Shown in pieces: positions 1 to 13,900 of a stretch of 64,000 nucleotides of DNA. Source of the stretch: Ignelater luminosus (lineage: Eukaryota > Arthropoda > Insecta > Coleoptera > Elateridae); contig VTPC01090596.1 of assembly GCA_011009095.1 (NCBI GenBank), forward strand, positions 60,585 through 124,584, given 5' to 3'. The notes beneath the pieces were generated by a model. The model did no database searches. It was not told the DNA's origin and saw only the letters and a program-made list of their open reading frames with translations. The stretch's first letter is position 1. Every line of letters begins with the position of its first letter. The position numbers were made by a program, and so were the translations under genes.

Positions 1-1370
1 TACAATATAAAACAAAACCAGAAATTACAATTCTGGAAATAATGCAGTGTCACGATATTTACATCCGTCTTGATATATAAAAGAAAGTTTAATATACAAG
101 GTCAAATAAATATAAAACATTGACATGCAGTGCAGAGAGTAAAAAAAAGCTTTGGGAGTTTTATTTTATAGAAATATATGTAATTACTACATTCACCTTC
201 AACTTGTAAAAGTGCAAGTAAAAGTGTCATTCGTTTATTTTTACATAGAAATGGTAAAAAAGGTACTAATGAAGAGAAACTCATGCTGATCTAGAATAGG
301 TCGTAATTTAACAAAATATATGTTAATGTTGAACCTGAACTTATTCCCACGTGTGGTCAATTACACTAAACAGGGCTTTCTGTGAACTCAACAACTGTGG
401 CTTTTCTTGCCTTGTTGAACAAAACAGTATTTTTAGGAAAACGATTTCCGTTAGAAAAGTCCATCCGTGACCGTGGACATTATTTGAGTCAATCAAGAGT
501 GACAGTATATATTTATTAAGGTAATCATTGGGCAATAAGTCAGATCATCGTTTCTTTAATGATAAAGTGTCTCCCTTGTTCCGCTATACGCTTTCAGTGT
601 TAACTGGCGCACGGGTAAAAGTGAAAGAGCTGGTATTAACCAAACAAAGCATAGCTTTCACTGCGGCAGAGGATCCAAGAACTTTATTGTAAATGCGTGT
701 GGTATAGTTGCTTTGTTTTGATCGCAAAAGGAAGAAAAAATTTCATTTATTAAATTGCATTGTATTAGTATATTAATTCACTTAAAGAAATATGGTGTTA
801 TGTTTATGCTACTTCTAGCAACGATTTCACTTAAATAAACCTGTCGTCGCTTTATACCCAAAACTAAAATTGCAATAAAGTTGGAATTTTAGTTTAAGAA
901 CATTGTAACTTTTAGAAATCCTAATTACTAACGGACATTGCAGCTGGATTTGTAAATAATTCATTGTCTTCACCTTTTTGCTACATTAAACAAGGAAAAA
1001 AAGAACTGACCAGTTTCTCTAAATAATCTAAAAATTATTAGATCGTAGAATAATGTCACCATTAGAAAAAGGATTTTTTAATTAATTTAAATCAAATATT
1101 AATTTACTATTGTTTTCATCAAAAGCATAGTAAATAATAAGAAATTACAGCAAGAAGGTCATTAGGGCATTTCTAAATTAAATTATAAACAATTTTCAAA
1201 TTATATTCTTGTTATTAAAGTTACCATTGTCTTCATGTATTTAAACTTCCTCTTAAACATTAATTATAAGATCGTTTTGGTATTTCAAGGCCAAAGAAAT
1301 TGCTTGTTATAAGGGCAGTAGTTCAAGAACTACGATTTCAACATAAATGCACGCAGATGCCTTCTCGAAT
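1..1370. other. Upstream intergenic sequence, nothing recognised
   Basis: AT-rich, with only short chance frames; no transposon ends, RNA genes or coding similarity noticed. Confidence 0.6.
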
Positions 1371-1378
1371 TATATAAG
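1371..1378 (+). promoter_or_regulatory. Possible TATA box of the protease gene
   Basis: TATATAAG lies about 350 bp before the start codon. The position suits a promoter if the 5' UTR is a few hundred bases, but AT-rich DNA makes chance matches common and no convincing initiator was found. Confidence 0.25.
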
Positions 1379-1620
1379 CGTGGTTGAACTGGTTAAACCT
1401 ACTTGGAAAAGAGTATGGAAATGATAAAACAACCTTAACCTAAATTAATGCAGGAAGAGAAATTAAGGCTTGATTTTCATTAAAAGGGTAAACAATTAAA
1501 TACAATTTTAAATTAATTAGATTAATCCATCGAAAAGTATGTCGGACTGATAATGATATAAACAACACACAAGAGTGCAGCTTTCACTTATTTGCGCCGG
1601 TGATATCCGCGTCCTCACCG

Positions 1621-1653
1621 AAGACCAGCAGTGTCTTCAGCACTGATGGTCTT
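1621..1653 (+). other. Stem-loop in the presumed 5' UTR
   Basis: Arms 1621-1633 and 1641-1653 pair at 12 of 13 positions around a 7-base loop, about 75 bp before the ATG. The surroundings (1590-1727) are less AT-rich than the intron, which suits transcribed leader sequence. Confidence 0.45.
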
Positions 1654-1727
1654 AACATCTGAAGCTCGAAAGTGGATTTTAGTGCTCTACATGTTGTTAG
1701 TAAGGAGGTGAGTGTAGTGCTGTGAAC

Positions 1728-1920
1728 ATGTGCTTCGTCCTCAGGGAGAGTTGGTGTGTGGTATTGGTGTTAGTGGTGCTGGGATTTCTTAGCTTCGTCG
1801 ATACCATCCCCAGCCAACGGCAAACCCAGGAATTGATGCTTCTTGATGCCCTAGGACGCAAGGGAGTAATGGGGTCACTTGAACATACACAGGGAGCTCT
1901 CATCGATATGTTGGGGAGAA
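1728..1920 (+). CDS. Protease exon 1: start codon, signal peptide and short pro-region
   Basis: The ATG at 1728 opens 64 codons with a strongly hydrophobic stretch (residues 9-24, rich in Val and Leu), typical of a secretory signal. A GTG two codons upstream is in frame but is not a plausible eukaryotic start. The exon ends A|GTAGGT with one base left over, which fits the 2-base start of the next exon and forms a Met codon. An alternative donor four bases later breaks the frame. Linkage to an exon 29.7 kb away is inferred from phase and from the protease's need for a signal peptide. Confidence 0.7.
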
Positions 1921-4900
1921 GTAGGTTTCTCTTGTTTTCTATATTTACTACATTCTTCTTTTTTGGAAAATAACAGTTTTGAAGATCTATCTTCAAATTA
2001 ACATCTATTAGCGATCTTTCAATTAAGTAATAAGAAAATTGATAAAAATCTAAAATTAAAAGTCCTTCATATCTCTAATTTTGAGTAACTTTTGATTAGC
2101 TCTGTATACATAGTTGCAAGTTAGAAAATTCCATTACTACCGTATGTTGTTATATTTTTTGTAGCCTTAATTAAAGTAGAATCTAACTTAATTAATGCTT
2201 CAAGATTGTATAATTTAAAAGGTATGTTACAAAACGATAATTATTAAAGTTTCTAGAAACATTTATTATCTTGTCATTTTTCCAATTTCTAAATCAGCTT
2301 ATTAACTTGAGAATTTCGATTAATACGGTAATGTACTGTAGTAGACCCTTGGACCCAATATTAATTCATGATTTTTATTTCTGATGCTTATTTTTAAAAT
2401 AGAATTGATTTTCCTTAAATTACACTTTAGCTCTGGCTTCTAAAATATTTTCCTCGCTTTTTTCTTAACAACCGCTGTTTCAAGGAGCTGTCGGTGAGAG
2501 CAATATCTCCCTAGATGAGACTCGAAATAATCCAGTTTACTTACCTATAAACATTTTTCTTCATTCATAGGTTTTATGTCATTCATAAAAACAAAGTCTT
2601 TGTGACTAGAAACGAAAGGTTAAACTCTTTATATTATTCTTTTGTCTCCCACCTGTATAAAAATTTCATTCATATTTGTTGCGTTTGTCAATTTTATAAA
2701 TCTAATTTCTTGCTCATTTTTTTGGATAATCATCTGCATTCAACTTTAACGAAGTCATCCTTAAATATAGGTTAAACTTGCATTTTTGCTCTTTTGTTAG
2801 TTGATTTCCAAAAAATCTTGATTATAATATTATTTAAACTATTTTTTGAAATGCACAGCAGAGAAATCAGAAAACTCTTCTTCTGCATCCTTAAATTCGT
2901 ACACTATTAATTTTTCTTGTCAGAGCTAAACATAAATATTTACAAAAGTAAACAAATATCTATCGTAAACGAAACTAGACATTATTAATGTTCTGTATAC
3001 AAATTCTCATGATGTAACTTTATTTGGTCCTAAATTGCTATGCTTTTGCTATCTCCGAATATGAAAGGCAGATTACAATAAACGTACCAATCAGTCACAG
3101 CAAAAAATCTTTAAATTCTATAAGGATGCCACTTATTAATCAATGAATTCGATTGTTTAATGACTCATGCACCTTACTATTTATGTAATTAGTTAAATGA
3201 ATCACTTTACAATACAATGCTGGATAGCCGTACTTTATGACCAGCTACAAAATTCTAGGTATCTGTGACACGGTTTTCATTGTTTTTTGTGTTATCTTGT
3301 CAACAATGCCAAAAATCGAAGTAGAGTTACTTATACAGTTTAGAATAATCGGAAACTAATTACTCATAAATTAGTTGGCAAAACAATATTATTACTAATT
3401 CCTTGACGATTCAAAGACCTTACGTTAACATTGATTATCTTATCTGAGTTATAAGAAATAGTCTAAGAATTATCAAAGTGAAAATAATAAAATGTATGCT
3501 ATTAATCTTCGAAATCATTGATTCGCCGATCCAAAATTTCCTAAGACGTTTAGACAAAATAAAAATCAAAGATCTTTTAAAAACTCTAGAGACAACCAAT
3601 GTCAGCAAAAGGTCAAAATCAGATCAAAAAGCCTATCAAATGAAAATTTGTTATAAGAACTTTTCAATAATACTATGTTTGGGCATAGTATCTTGCAAAA
3701 CGTCAACTTCGTAACCTTCATTAGACAGATTTCATTTGGAATACGGTGCCATAATCTGGAATCCTATTTGTCGATAACACAAACTAATAATTACGAAAAT
3801 ACAAAAAACTATTTTGTTTGTTGTTATTTCTTTGTAGAAATATCTGAGGTTTGAAAAATTTCGAGAGGGTTATATCTTAGGTTGATCGATTACACATGGA
3901 ACGATCGTATATTGATTAAACAACGAATAGTTGAAGGAAGTGGCCCCCAGGTACTTTTACATAACATGTGTTTCTACATATTCATGATCCCCTTTAAAGA
4001 AGTAACGAGTGCCTCAAAAATATTTACGTCAGTACAACGTAAGTAAGTACAAGTACAACAGAACACTGCCTACTTTTTACATTCCAGATTTTATATCATG
4101 AATATTTCTATTGAGACAATTTGTTTTTCAATTCCCTACAGGAACTGCATTGACAAAATTACAGTCATGGTATTTTGGTTACTGATATCTGATATAGAGA
4201 TACGGAGGACTAGGGTCTTGATCTTAAACTTGTAACTTATTTATATTTTGAATTGTAACCGAAACAGAAAATAAAATTCAAATAGTCACTTTAAGTTCGA
4301 ACTCCTAGAAAGAGAAAATTTTGGTATTTTTAACATCAAAGTTCTACGTTGCTTGATTTTAAATTTTCTTTGTTCTAAAAACACGTTTTTCCGTAAGGTA
4401 CAAGAGCAGCATATGATTTAAAAATTTATTTACCAATTCCAGCTACATATATGAATCAATTCTAGTAGTGTCTTTAGAAAACTTCTTAAATCTTGAGAAC
4501 GATAAAATGGTAATGTGAAAAATACGAAGAACTTCTAATTGATGGGCACCTCATCCTTCTATGGTATGAATAAAGTTTATTATCAGAAAAGTAGTTATTT
4601 GAAAATTTCTGAATATTTCTATCTTAAGAACAGTCAAACTTTAAAGAAAAGTCGAAGAGAAAACTTTTAAATACCAAACATTTGAAAATTGCATGTTTCG
4701 AAAATAAAATTATATCAAGAAGGCTTTTTTAATTTTCTTCAAAGTATTGAAAGCGGGAACAGAAGGTCGAATCGAGACTCTGAATCTCTTTATTAGATAT
4801 TGTTGAAGAAAGATCGCAATCTTTTCATTACATTAGAGAATTATTGTATCAAGGCAATAGGAGGTTGAATCATGATCCAGCTTTTTTTGTTATGAATATG

Positions 4901-7900
4901 AAGAAACTAATTCCAGACTAGCTAACTTGTGTACAGGACTGCCGATACATATAAACGAAACTGTCTTTAGTCAACAAGGAAGCAAATGTATGGTTATCTA
5001 ATTTTCGTCCCTTTATTATTTCAATACCCCTTATTTATACCAAAGGCAACCGACATCGACAGGAAGCTAACCAAGGAAAAACGATTTTTTGACATTTTGA
5101 ATTTTTAATGTTTACATGATGTAAGACATTACATGTTGTCAAGTTCTCTATTTAGATAATCAAGCTATTTAAAGAGTTTTAGTGTAATATAGCCTCCATA
5201 CTTTCTTTGTTGGCCATCATTAACATTATTATTTCACGAACTTACGAAATCTCCTTCAGTCTTCCTGGAGTGATATTCTTTCGACATGTTTATTTCGTTA
5301 ATTCTAAATTTTATCTGAAAATTTGATTTACTATATTGTTCACGTTGTAGTAATAATTAGGATCAAACATGTTGCTTTTGGCATGTTATAAACAGTATTC
5401 AGACTAATTCAGAATTGCACCGACGCGTTTCTTAGGATAGCGTCTTTTCATTAAAGCTAGCAAAGAAAAATTTCACTCATTATATAGGTTTAATTGCACT
5501 TGGATTTTGAGGTAAGGGTAATTGAAAGCAACATCAGTTAATTGATACGGAAGTCATATTTTCTTAATAATTAAATATGTGGTAGGATAATCGTAAACAG
5601 TTTGCAAAATTGCAATTTTGATTATTTTATCAATATTAACACTTGTAAAATTATAATAAATATTCTGTTTTAATATATGGAAAAGTCCTTATGAAACACT
5701 ATTTAATAATAATGTTGAATTAGCATTTTATCAAGAGAATGTAATTCCAGGGTGACCTAAGTCTCCATTTATTATCTACAATTTGTTAGTGTGTGATTTA
5801 CATAATTATGTTATAATAAAATTATAATTAGAGTAGTAGTAAGAAAAGAATGATTGCAAACTCGCAACTGGCTCGTTAATTTTGCTTAAGAAAACGTAAA
5901 TGCTTTTATAAAATAATTCCCTTATACTGTAGGAAAGAAAGAAGTCAAATATACAGAGAATTATTCTGAAAGCAATTATTTGCAGATTACTTGGCATTTA
6001 TGTTGTTCACACATTTTCAGACCCGTTGAAATATACTAAAGATCCGCACAACTGATAATATTTTGTTTAAAATCGAAATATACCGTGTGTCGAAAAGTAT
6101 GGAATATCCTGTATATCTCAGTAAATATGCATTTTATGGAAAAATGTTTCCTAAAAGTTGTTTAGTGTTTAGTTTTACATTACAGGGCAATACCAAATTA
6201 CTATTTAAAAGAAAAACAAAAGCGCAACGAATAATGCTTCAATTTTTTGGTAGGTATCCCTTTATTGTACTCATTTGATAGAGAATGTTTTTCTCTTTTC
6301 AATGATGTAAAACTTTGATACACTTGCATAAGTAAATTTTAATTAAAACGCAAAAAATTGTTTGAATAACGCTTAAAAGTTTATTTATTCATCTGCTACC
6401 TTTCCAGACGCGGTCTTTTAAATTTTCAATATCATCTAGTCACATTATGGTCGGTGTGATACACTTTTGTTTGTTGCAACAATTGAATGCGTCGTAGAAA
6501 CGTCAGTTATTAACCGAACTGAAGCAAAAAGTTACTTGTTTAATTAATTTAAGCATTTTGATTAACGTGAGGATAACAAAGTTACAAAAATACGACTTGC
6601 TATGGATCATTTATCAGAAAAACATCGTATCGAAATTTTAATGATGCTGGAATATGGAGACAGAAGGAGAACACAGGAGGAAGTTTGCAATTTGTTTAAT
6701 AACGCGCACCCCGAATACCATATTTCTCAGTCTACTGTAAGTAAAATTTTGCATAAATTTCATGAGACGGGTTCTGTCAAAGATCGTTCAAAAACGGGCA
6801 GACCTAAAGCTCTAAATAATGAACAACGTGAGAATATAATGTTGGCTGTCGTGGAAAATCCACATGTTTCTGTTCGACAAATTGCTCGTGAATATACTTT
6901 GAAGAAATCCACTGCACACGAAGTTCTAAGAAAGGAGAAGTAGCATCCGTATAAACCTTGTATAGTTCAAGAATTATTAGAAGATGATTTAGATCGAAGA
7001 TTGCAATTTTGCGAAGAAATAACACATAGGCTTCAGGAAAATGCAAATTTTCATAAAAATATCCTCTTCACTGATGAGGCAACGTTTTGTTTGAATGGTA
7101 CCATTAACAAACAAAACACGCGCTACTAGTTTTCGCTAAATCTTGGCTGGTATGTAGAAGGGCACACCCAATATCAGCAGAAAATCAATGTCTGGGCAGG
7201 AATTATTGAAACCCAAATTTTGGAACCTTTTTTTATAGAACATAATTTTACAGCGGATGCTTATCTAGATTTTTTAAGATTTGACTTAGGTCCTGCTTTA
7301 GCTGTTCTATTTCCTAATGAACTAGATCCAGATGTACCCGATGACAGAATATGGTTGCAACAAGACAGGGCTCCTCCTCATCTCGGAATTAATGTCCGTC
7401 AGTTTCTTGATAATACTTTCCCTTATCGATGGATAGGCAGAAGAGGTACAGTAGAATGGCCAGCTCACTCGCCGGATTTAAGTCCACTTGATTTTTTGCT
7501 GTGGGGCCATCTCAAAAATAAGATTTATGTCGTTATGTCTGAAGATATTGAAAGACTGTATTAGAACAGAGATTAGAGCTATCACACCAGACACGATTCA
7601 AAATGCAATAACCGAATTTGAAAGACGATTTTATCATTGCCAAGCTGTGAATGGTGCACACTTTGAACAACTTCTATGAACTGTAGAGTGTAGTTATACA
7701 AAATTTTCAATTCGTAACAGATGAATATTGAAATAAACTTTCAAACAATTTTTTGCGTTTTAATCAAAATTTACTTATGCAAGTGTATCAAAGTTTTACA
7801 TCATTGAAAAGAGAGAAACATTCTCTATCAAATGAGTACAATAAAGGTATACCTTCCCATTAAAAAAATTGAAGCATTATTCGTTGCGCTTTTGTTTTTT

Positions 7901-10900
7901 TAAACAATAGTTATTTGGTATTGCCCTGTAATGTAAAACTAAACACTAAACAACTTGTATAGGAAACATGTTTCCATAAAATGCATATTTACTCAGATAT
8001 ATAGGATATTCCATACTTTTCGGACACACTGTATGTTCATGCTTATGCCCATATTGACAGCGTATTAGATTTAGGTATAAAATAAATTAAAAAAATATTG
8101 TTGTCATTACATAATTATAAAGGTCGATAGCTGCCATCGTTTCCTTCTGAAAAATAAAACTGCTAAAGTTTTGAGCGCCAAAAATTGACTTCATTATTAA
8201 CAAAACAGCTTCAACCAACTACGAAATCTGAACAAGGTTTCCACTATCTTGAAAAACTTGTTGTTGTAAATCGCCCGAAAGACAAAAAGTCAAATCTGAG
8301 GAAGGTCTCGGAACCAGTACAGGGTAGGGTGTTCTTGTTATTTCATATGCCAGTCCAAAGTTTTGCCTTCTGCTTAATCTAAATACATAGCGTTCTTTCC
8401 GTTTGGTATACCAATGCAAAGCCAACATTACCTTTATCCGTACTTTTTGATCGACCTGATTACTCAAATTATTATTAGTATCTACTTGGAAATAATAATA
8501 ATGGAAATGCTTATGAATTCTTAATAATTTCTGCGATATGTAACATTTTTATTATTTCTACATGGCAGTATACCTCTACATGACAATTTAATTTTTAAAG
8601 CTTTCAGAGGATAACTGTTTGTTGCAATGCATAAACGCGAGTCTATTACTGACATAGCAAAAGAGCTTACTGTATCACAATAATATGTTTACAAGACAAT
8701 TATCCGATACCAAGAGCTTAGTAATACTAATGACCGTCCATGTACAAAGCGATTTCGTTCCGTCAATACATCAAAGGCAGAAATATCATCAAAGAATTTG
8801 CTTGTAATCTTTGACCTTGTCGACTTCAAAAGTCTCATTTGCTCGCTGACAGTATGTAGGCAAAAAAAACTTAAACCCTGTCATGCACACAAAAGGATGT
8901 TTTTTTTTAGATGAGTTCTCATTTTCCACTGAATACTTTTTTAACAAACGAAATAGAAAAAATTTGTTAGGCAAGCATATCATGCTGATATGATAGTTTC
9001 AATCAATGGTTTTAAAAATTGCAAAATTATGGATAATAGATACTATTTATCGTAGTAATCGCAATTACCGAACTAACTGGTAACAACAGCGGCGGGAAGG
9101 GGGCGTATTATTAGCAGTTCGCAACAAATTAAATTATGTCTAATAAACTCAAAGTAGATAGTACTGACGATATAGAAAGTTATAGATTATCTTTGAATTT
9201 GATAACTTTAATATCTTAATTCGCTTGATTTATACAGGGTTAACCAAAAGTCTGGTAACAGTCTTATTGTAGCAATACCGATAGAATTAGCGGAATAATA
9301 ACCCTTGGGGGGTGTATTATACTATCTTATCTACATTCTGGCAGGAAAACAAAATTAATTTAATTATCCAGTTTCGCGTAATTGATATCAACTTTTAATT
9401 TTTAAATGGCACCATAATATTTTGGTGACATTTTCTAAATCTGCATAAAATTCTAGATACGACAGTGAAGAAAAAAATTAAATAAAATAATTCGCTTCGC
9501 TATAATTTTATTCCGCTAATTCTATTGGTATTGCTACAATAAGACTGTTTCCAGACTTATACTTTCCAAATTAATAGTGGAAAAGTGTCGTCTATATTTT
9601 GAATTATTTGAAAATAAATGTTGTAACACTAGGTTTGATAACATTATTGTTTTCCTTCCTTCCTTTCCTTTCTCGAGATTCGGAAATGAGCTATGATTTT
9701 TTTAGAGGTGGGGGATCAGCAAAATGCTGTGATGATTTTATTTAGTTCCACAATTTACTTTCTGTTAATAATGTTTTAAATTTTAAAAATCTCTCTGTAG
9801 GTTTGATATTAACAAACCTTCAATGTGTAGTGAAGGAAGAAGTTCTACTGCTCCTTTAAATATAATTTTTAAGCTAAGTCTGCGAACTGCAACAAAGAAA
9901 ATTATTGTTCGTCCAGTTATAGCTTTAAGAAGGTAAATTTTCAATTAATCTACAATAAAATAAAGTTCATAGACTGGACAACATACAATATGAAACGCAT
10001 GTCAACATATCGTTGAATAAAATCTGTGGCATCTTAGATGACCATGTTCCGAGAAGGAAAACTCAACAAGTTCCGCGGATATCCTTCTGGTATGACCATA
10101 GTACTATAGTCTATAATAATAAAATTCAAAGGAAAATCAAAATTAGAAAGCTTTTAAAAAAGAATCCTTCAAATTGCTACCTTAAATGTAAATAAAATTT
10201 GCGTAGGAATTCATAAAGAACAAGAATAAATCTACTATTTGGTTACAGAAAGTAAATTATGAGGATGAGTCATACATAAGGGCTACTTTCATAGCTTCCG
10301 CTTTTGCCGAATACTTTAGTTGTGTTTATTCTACTTCAACTAACAGTAATATAAAAATTCATAGTTCTGTAGATTGTATTATAATATAAAATATTACTGG
10401 CAAACAATTAACTGAAGCTATCAGGAATTTAAAGCCTAGAACTGCGCCCGGTGTGGATAATATTCCTGCTTACTTAGTAAACGGCTTATCCGAGTTCTTA
10501 GTTCAACCATTAACGACAATGTTCAATTTTAATTTAGGAACCGGAAAATTTCCAAACCGTTTTAAAAGAACCTTGATTAAACCAACTTACAAGTCAGGTG
10601 ATAATAGTGCAGTGAAAATTATCGTCCTGTAATAAAGTTGACAAAATTATCTTGCACTCACAAATACTTAACTTTTTACCTAAAAAAGTTAACAGTCTAT
10701 TAACCTTTGCGAACAATATCTCAGAAAACATTCAAAACAAATAATGTCAAATAAGTGTCATCTACTTAGATACCGCTATGGCGTTTGACAAAGTAAACTT
10801 CGACGTTCTTCTTAACAAATTGAAAGCTTTTGGTTTCAATCGTAAACTATTAATTTTTCTTTGAGTCTTACCTAGGAAAAGGAATGATATATGTACGTTT

Positions 10901-13900
10901 CAATAATTGCAGTTCGAAAGATTTTATCCCAACCTCAGGAGTTCCTTAAGGGTCAACTCTAAGACCTCTTTTATTTTTACTTTAATAAATGATTTGACTC
11001 AGTGTACCCAATGAAGGCAAACTCTCTTGTACAGATGATGTCAGACTTTTTCCTAATATAAATAGTAACCATGATTGCACAATTCTCCAGGAAGATCAAA
11101 ATTGCTTGATCATCTGGTATAATAACAACAAACTTGAACTTAACATCAACAGATGTGAAGATATTTCATTAAATCGAAAAAACCCAAATTATTCATAACT
11201 ATACTACTTTATAAAGAGTATCTAAAACTAGAGATCTAGGTGTCTTAGTCATTTTTATTGTCATATTCAGATATGCGCTAAAGAGGAGTTACCGTACATT
11301 AGGGTGCATTTTACGAAATAGTAAAAGTTTCTCTACTGACAGTGAGACTACCTTACTATTATATAACGCATGTTTTCTCAAAGTTGGAATACGCTGCAGC
11401 AGTATGGTCACCGAACTTGTATACATTGAGTGCGTTGATAAGTGTTTTAAAACACATTTTCATTATTGAAAGTATGAAATAAATAATTCGTATCGTGATC
11501 AACTTAAAACGTCTGAAATCTAGAGAACAGAAACCCGACGTAGATTGATTGATATCTGTTTCTAGTATTTATAAAGTTTTCAATTATATCAAACTGACTG
11601 CGATCAATTATTACATGAATGTAGTTTTATAGTTTCCAATATCAGATGCAGGCCACGAACTGTACTTTTTAAAACTTTCGACATATGTTCATCTATCGGC
11701 ACAATACTTAATGATGTAAATAATCTTTTGAAACTACATAAGTTTGATTTATTTAATGACTCATACATTTCTAGTGTTAAAAAGTGTCGTGATACTTAAC
11801 TGTGATATTTGCATATATATTGTTTGTTTTTTGCTGCTTTTGTCTTCTTTACATCTATATTATTTTTGTTTGTCGTTCTATTGTAAACTATTAAACTTTG
11901 TACTAACTATCTGACGCATATTTTATTGAAATCTAGCATTTTTAATTTATCTATATTTATATGCATTTTGTTAATTAAGTCGTTTATATTTGCATGGTTT
12001 TGTTTTTATTTTTCTATATTTATTTAATATTAGATATACTAGTTGTATTTTACTATGTTAGCATTTATTCTGAGAAGCCGCACTTGATGCTATTTCTTGT
12101 ATTTGATATTATGTATTCTGTTCCTATAACTGGCTAAAGGCTAGTGAAATAAAGATTTATTAAACCATGCTATGTTACAAATAGTCGTATTGTTTCTCAA
12201 AGAGCTCATTTGCAAAGAGTGGTGGTTTTGGGCTGACATTTCTGCTCATGGAAAAGCACCGGTGGTTGTTATAGACAACAAAGCAAACTCAACAGAGAAT
12301 TGTAGCGACGTCAAATTGTAGAACCTTTGAGTGGGAATTTGATGGAAATTTGATATTGATTCCGCGCCTGCACATAAAGCCTGATTGAATCAAGACTTTT
12401 ATAGGGAAAATTTTCTTGATTCTATCAGTACAGATGAGTGGCCTCCGAGTAAGCCAGATCTGAATCAGTTGGACTTCACTAAATATTTGGACAAAGCCTG
12501 TTGTAGGAATCTTGGCAACATTAAAGCGCTGAAAGGCGGCATACACTTGCGTTGGTATTTAGCTTTCTCAAGAAAACTAACGTAGGTGACCATATTGTAT
12601 TTCTTAATCTATGGGCATTACTACAAATGTGAAAAAGAAGCAGTCGGGACTGACACAGATATACGAATCAAATAATTCCCAAAGAGAAAAGATACAAACA
12701 CAGAACAAAATCTTTAAAGCCCCAATACAAAGTTTCTGATTTTACCAGTGCATGAGGATCTAAATATTTTGTTATTAAATTCTGATCAAATTCACAAACC
12801 TGTGAAAATTAAGTTGGGAGAGTAAACCTGCATACACTCTAGAATGGGTCGCTAATAGATAAGCTAATGTTAATTGTGGCCATGATAAGATTATGGTAGA
12901 CAGATTAACTAGTCTCTACAATTTACTTATGGCAAACTGCTATAATACAGCACCTTGCAGTCATGGACACTGCTATGGATAATGGTTTTGTTACTTTTGC
13001 TAATACCAAATGAAAAACTAAAGTCAACAATGACGAAAACTAGAAGATAGTCTCCTAGGAGAATGTTAGATAAGACATGACGTTTCTAATTATTACAGAG
13101 CAAAAGTGTTAACAGAACTTTTTATCTCTATGGTGTGTACTCATTTTTCTTGTATGTACCAGAATTACAGTATTTCGTTTAGTTAAGTATTATTTAGCAC
13201 CTGGCAGTTACTAAAATAGATATACATTTACAGACACTATAAATTTATTTAACTAAAATACATAATTTAGACTAACCAAAAGTTAATTAAAGTAAGTGGT
13301 TGGTTAGTATATTGTAGATTAATCTCAAATGCTTGAATTTCTAGATGGTTTGTTATTAAGATTGATCAATGACTCGCGGTTGTATTTCGGAACAGTCTTG
13401 CGTATGAGCTTTCCAATGACTGGGTTAAGTAAGTCAGGATCTACATTTTCTTTTCTCCTTGTAAACCAGCTTACCATTAAACCAACAATCAAACAAATTA
13501 AGCAACCCATAAGTGTGTAGTAATGAAAGGAAATTCGGAACAACCACGGTGGTCTTTCGTTTGAATCTGTCGATATCGACCGTAACCTAAAAGGAAAATA
13601 GATACTCATTAAGTAAGTTAATTTTTAGTAAGAGATCTAATGTGCAATGCATCTAGTTACATGGCTGAAGTAATATTCAGGTCTGTCTTATTACATCCAT
13701 CAACAGAAAAGGGTTTTGATTCATATCGAATAATACCATTCCAAATATAAAGTTGCCTTTTAATATTGACAAATAGCATGAAAGCTGTGGACACTATCCC
13801 ACCAGACACAGCACCCTGTAGAATTATTAAAATTTGATTCTATCATATTATGTCCGTTTTAATTTGTGTGCGGAGACTTCTAATAGCAAGATCTATTTAA

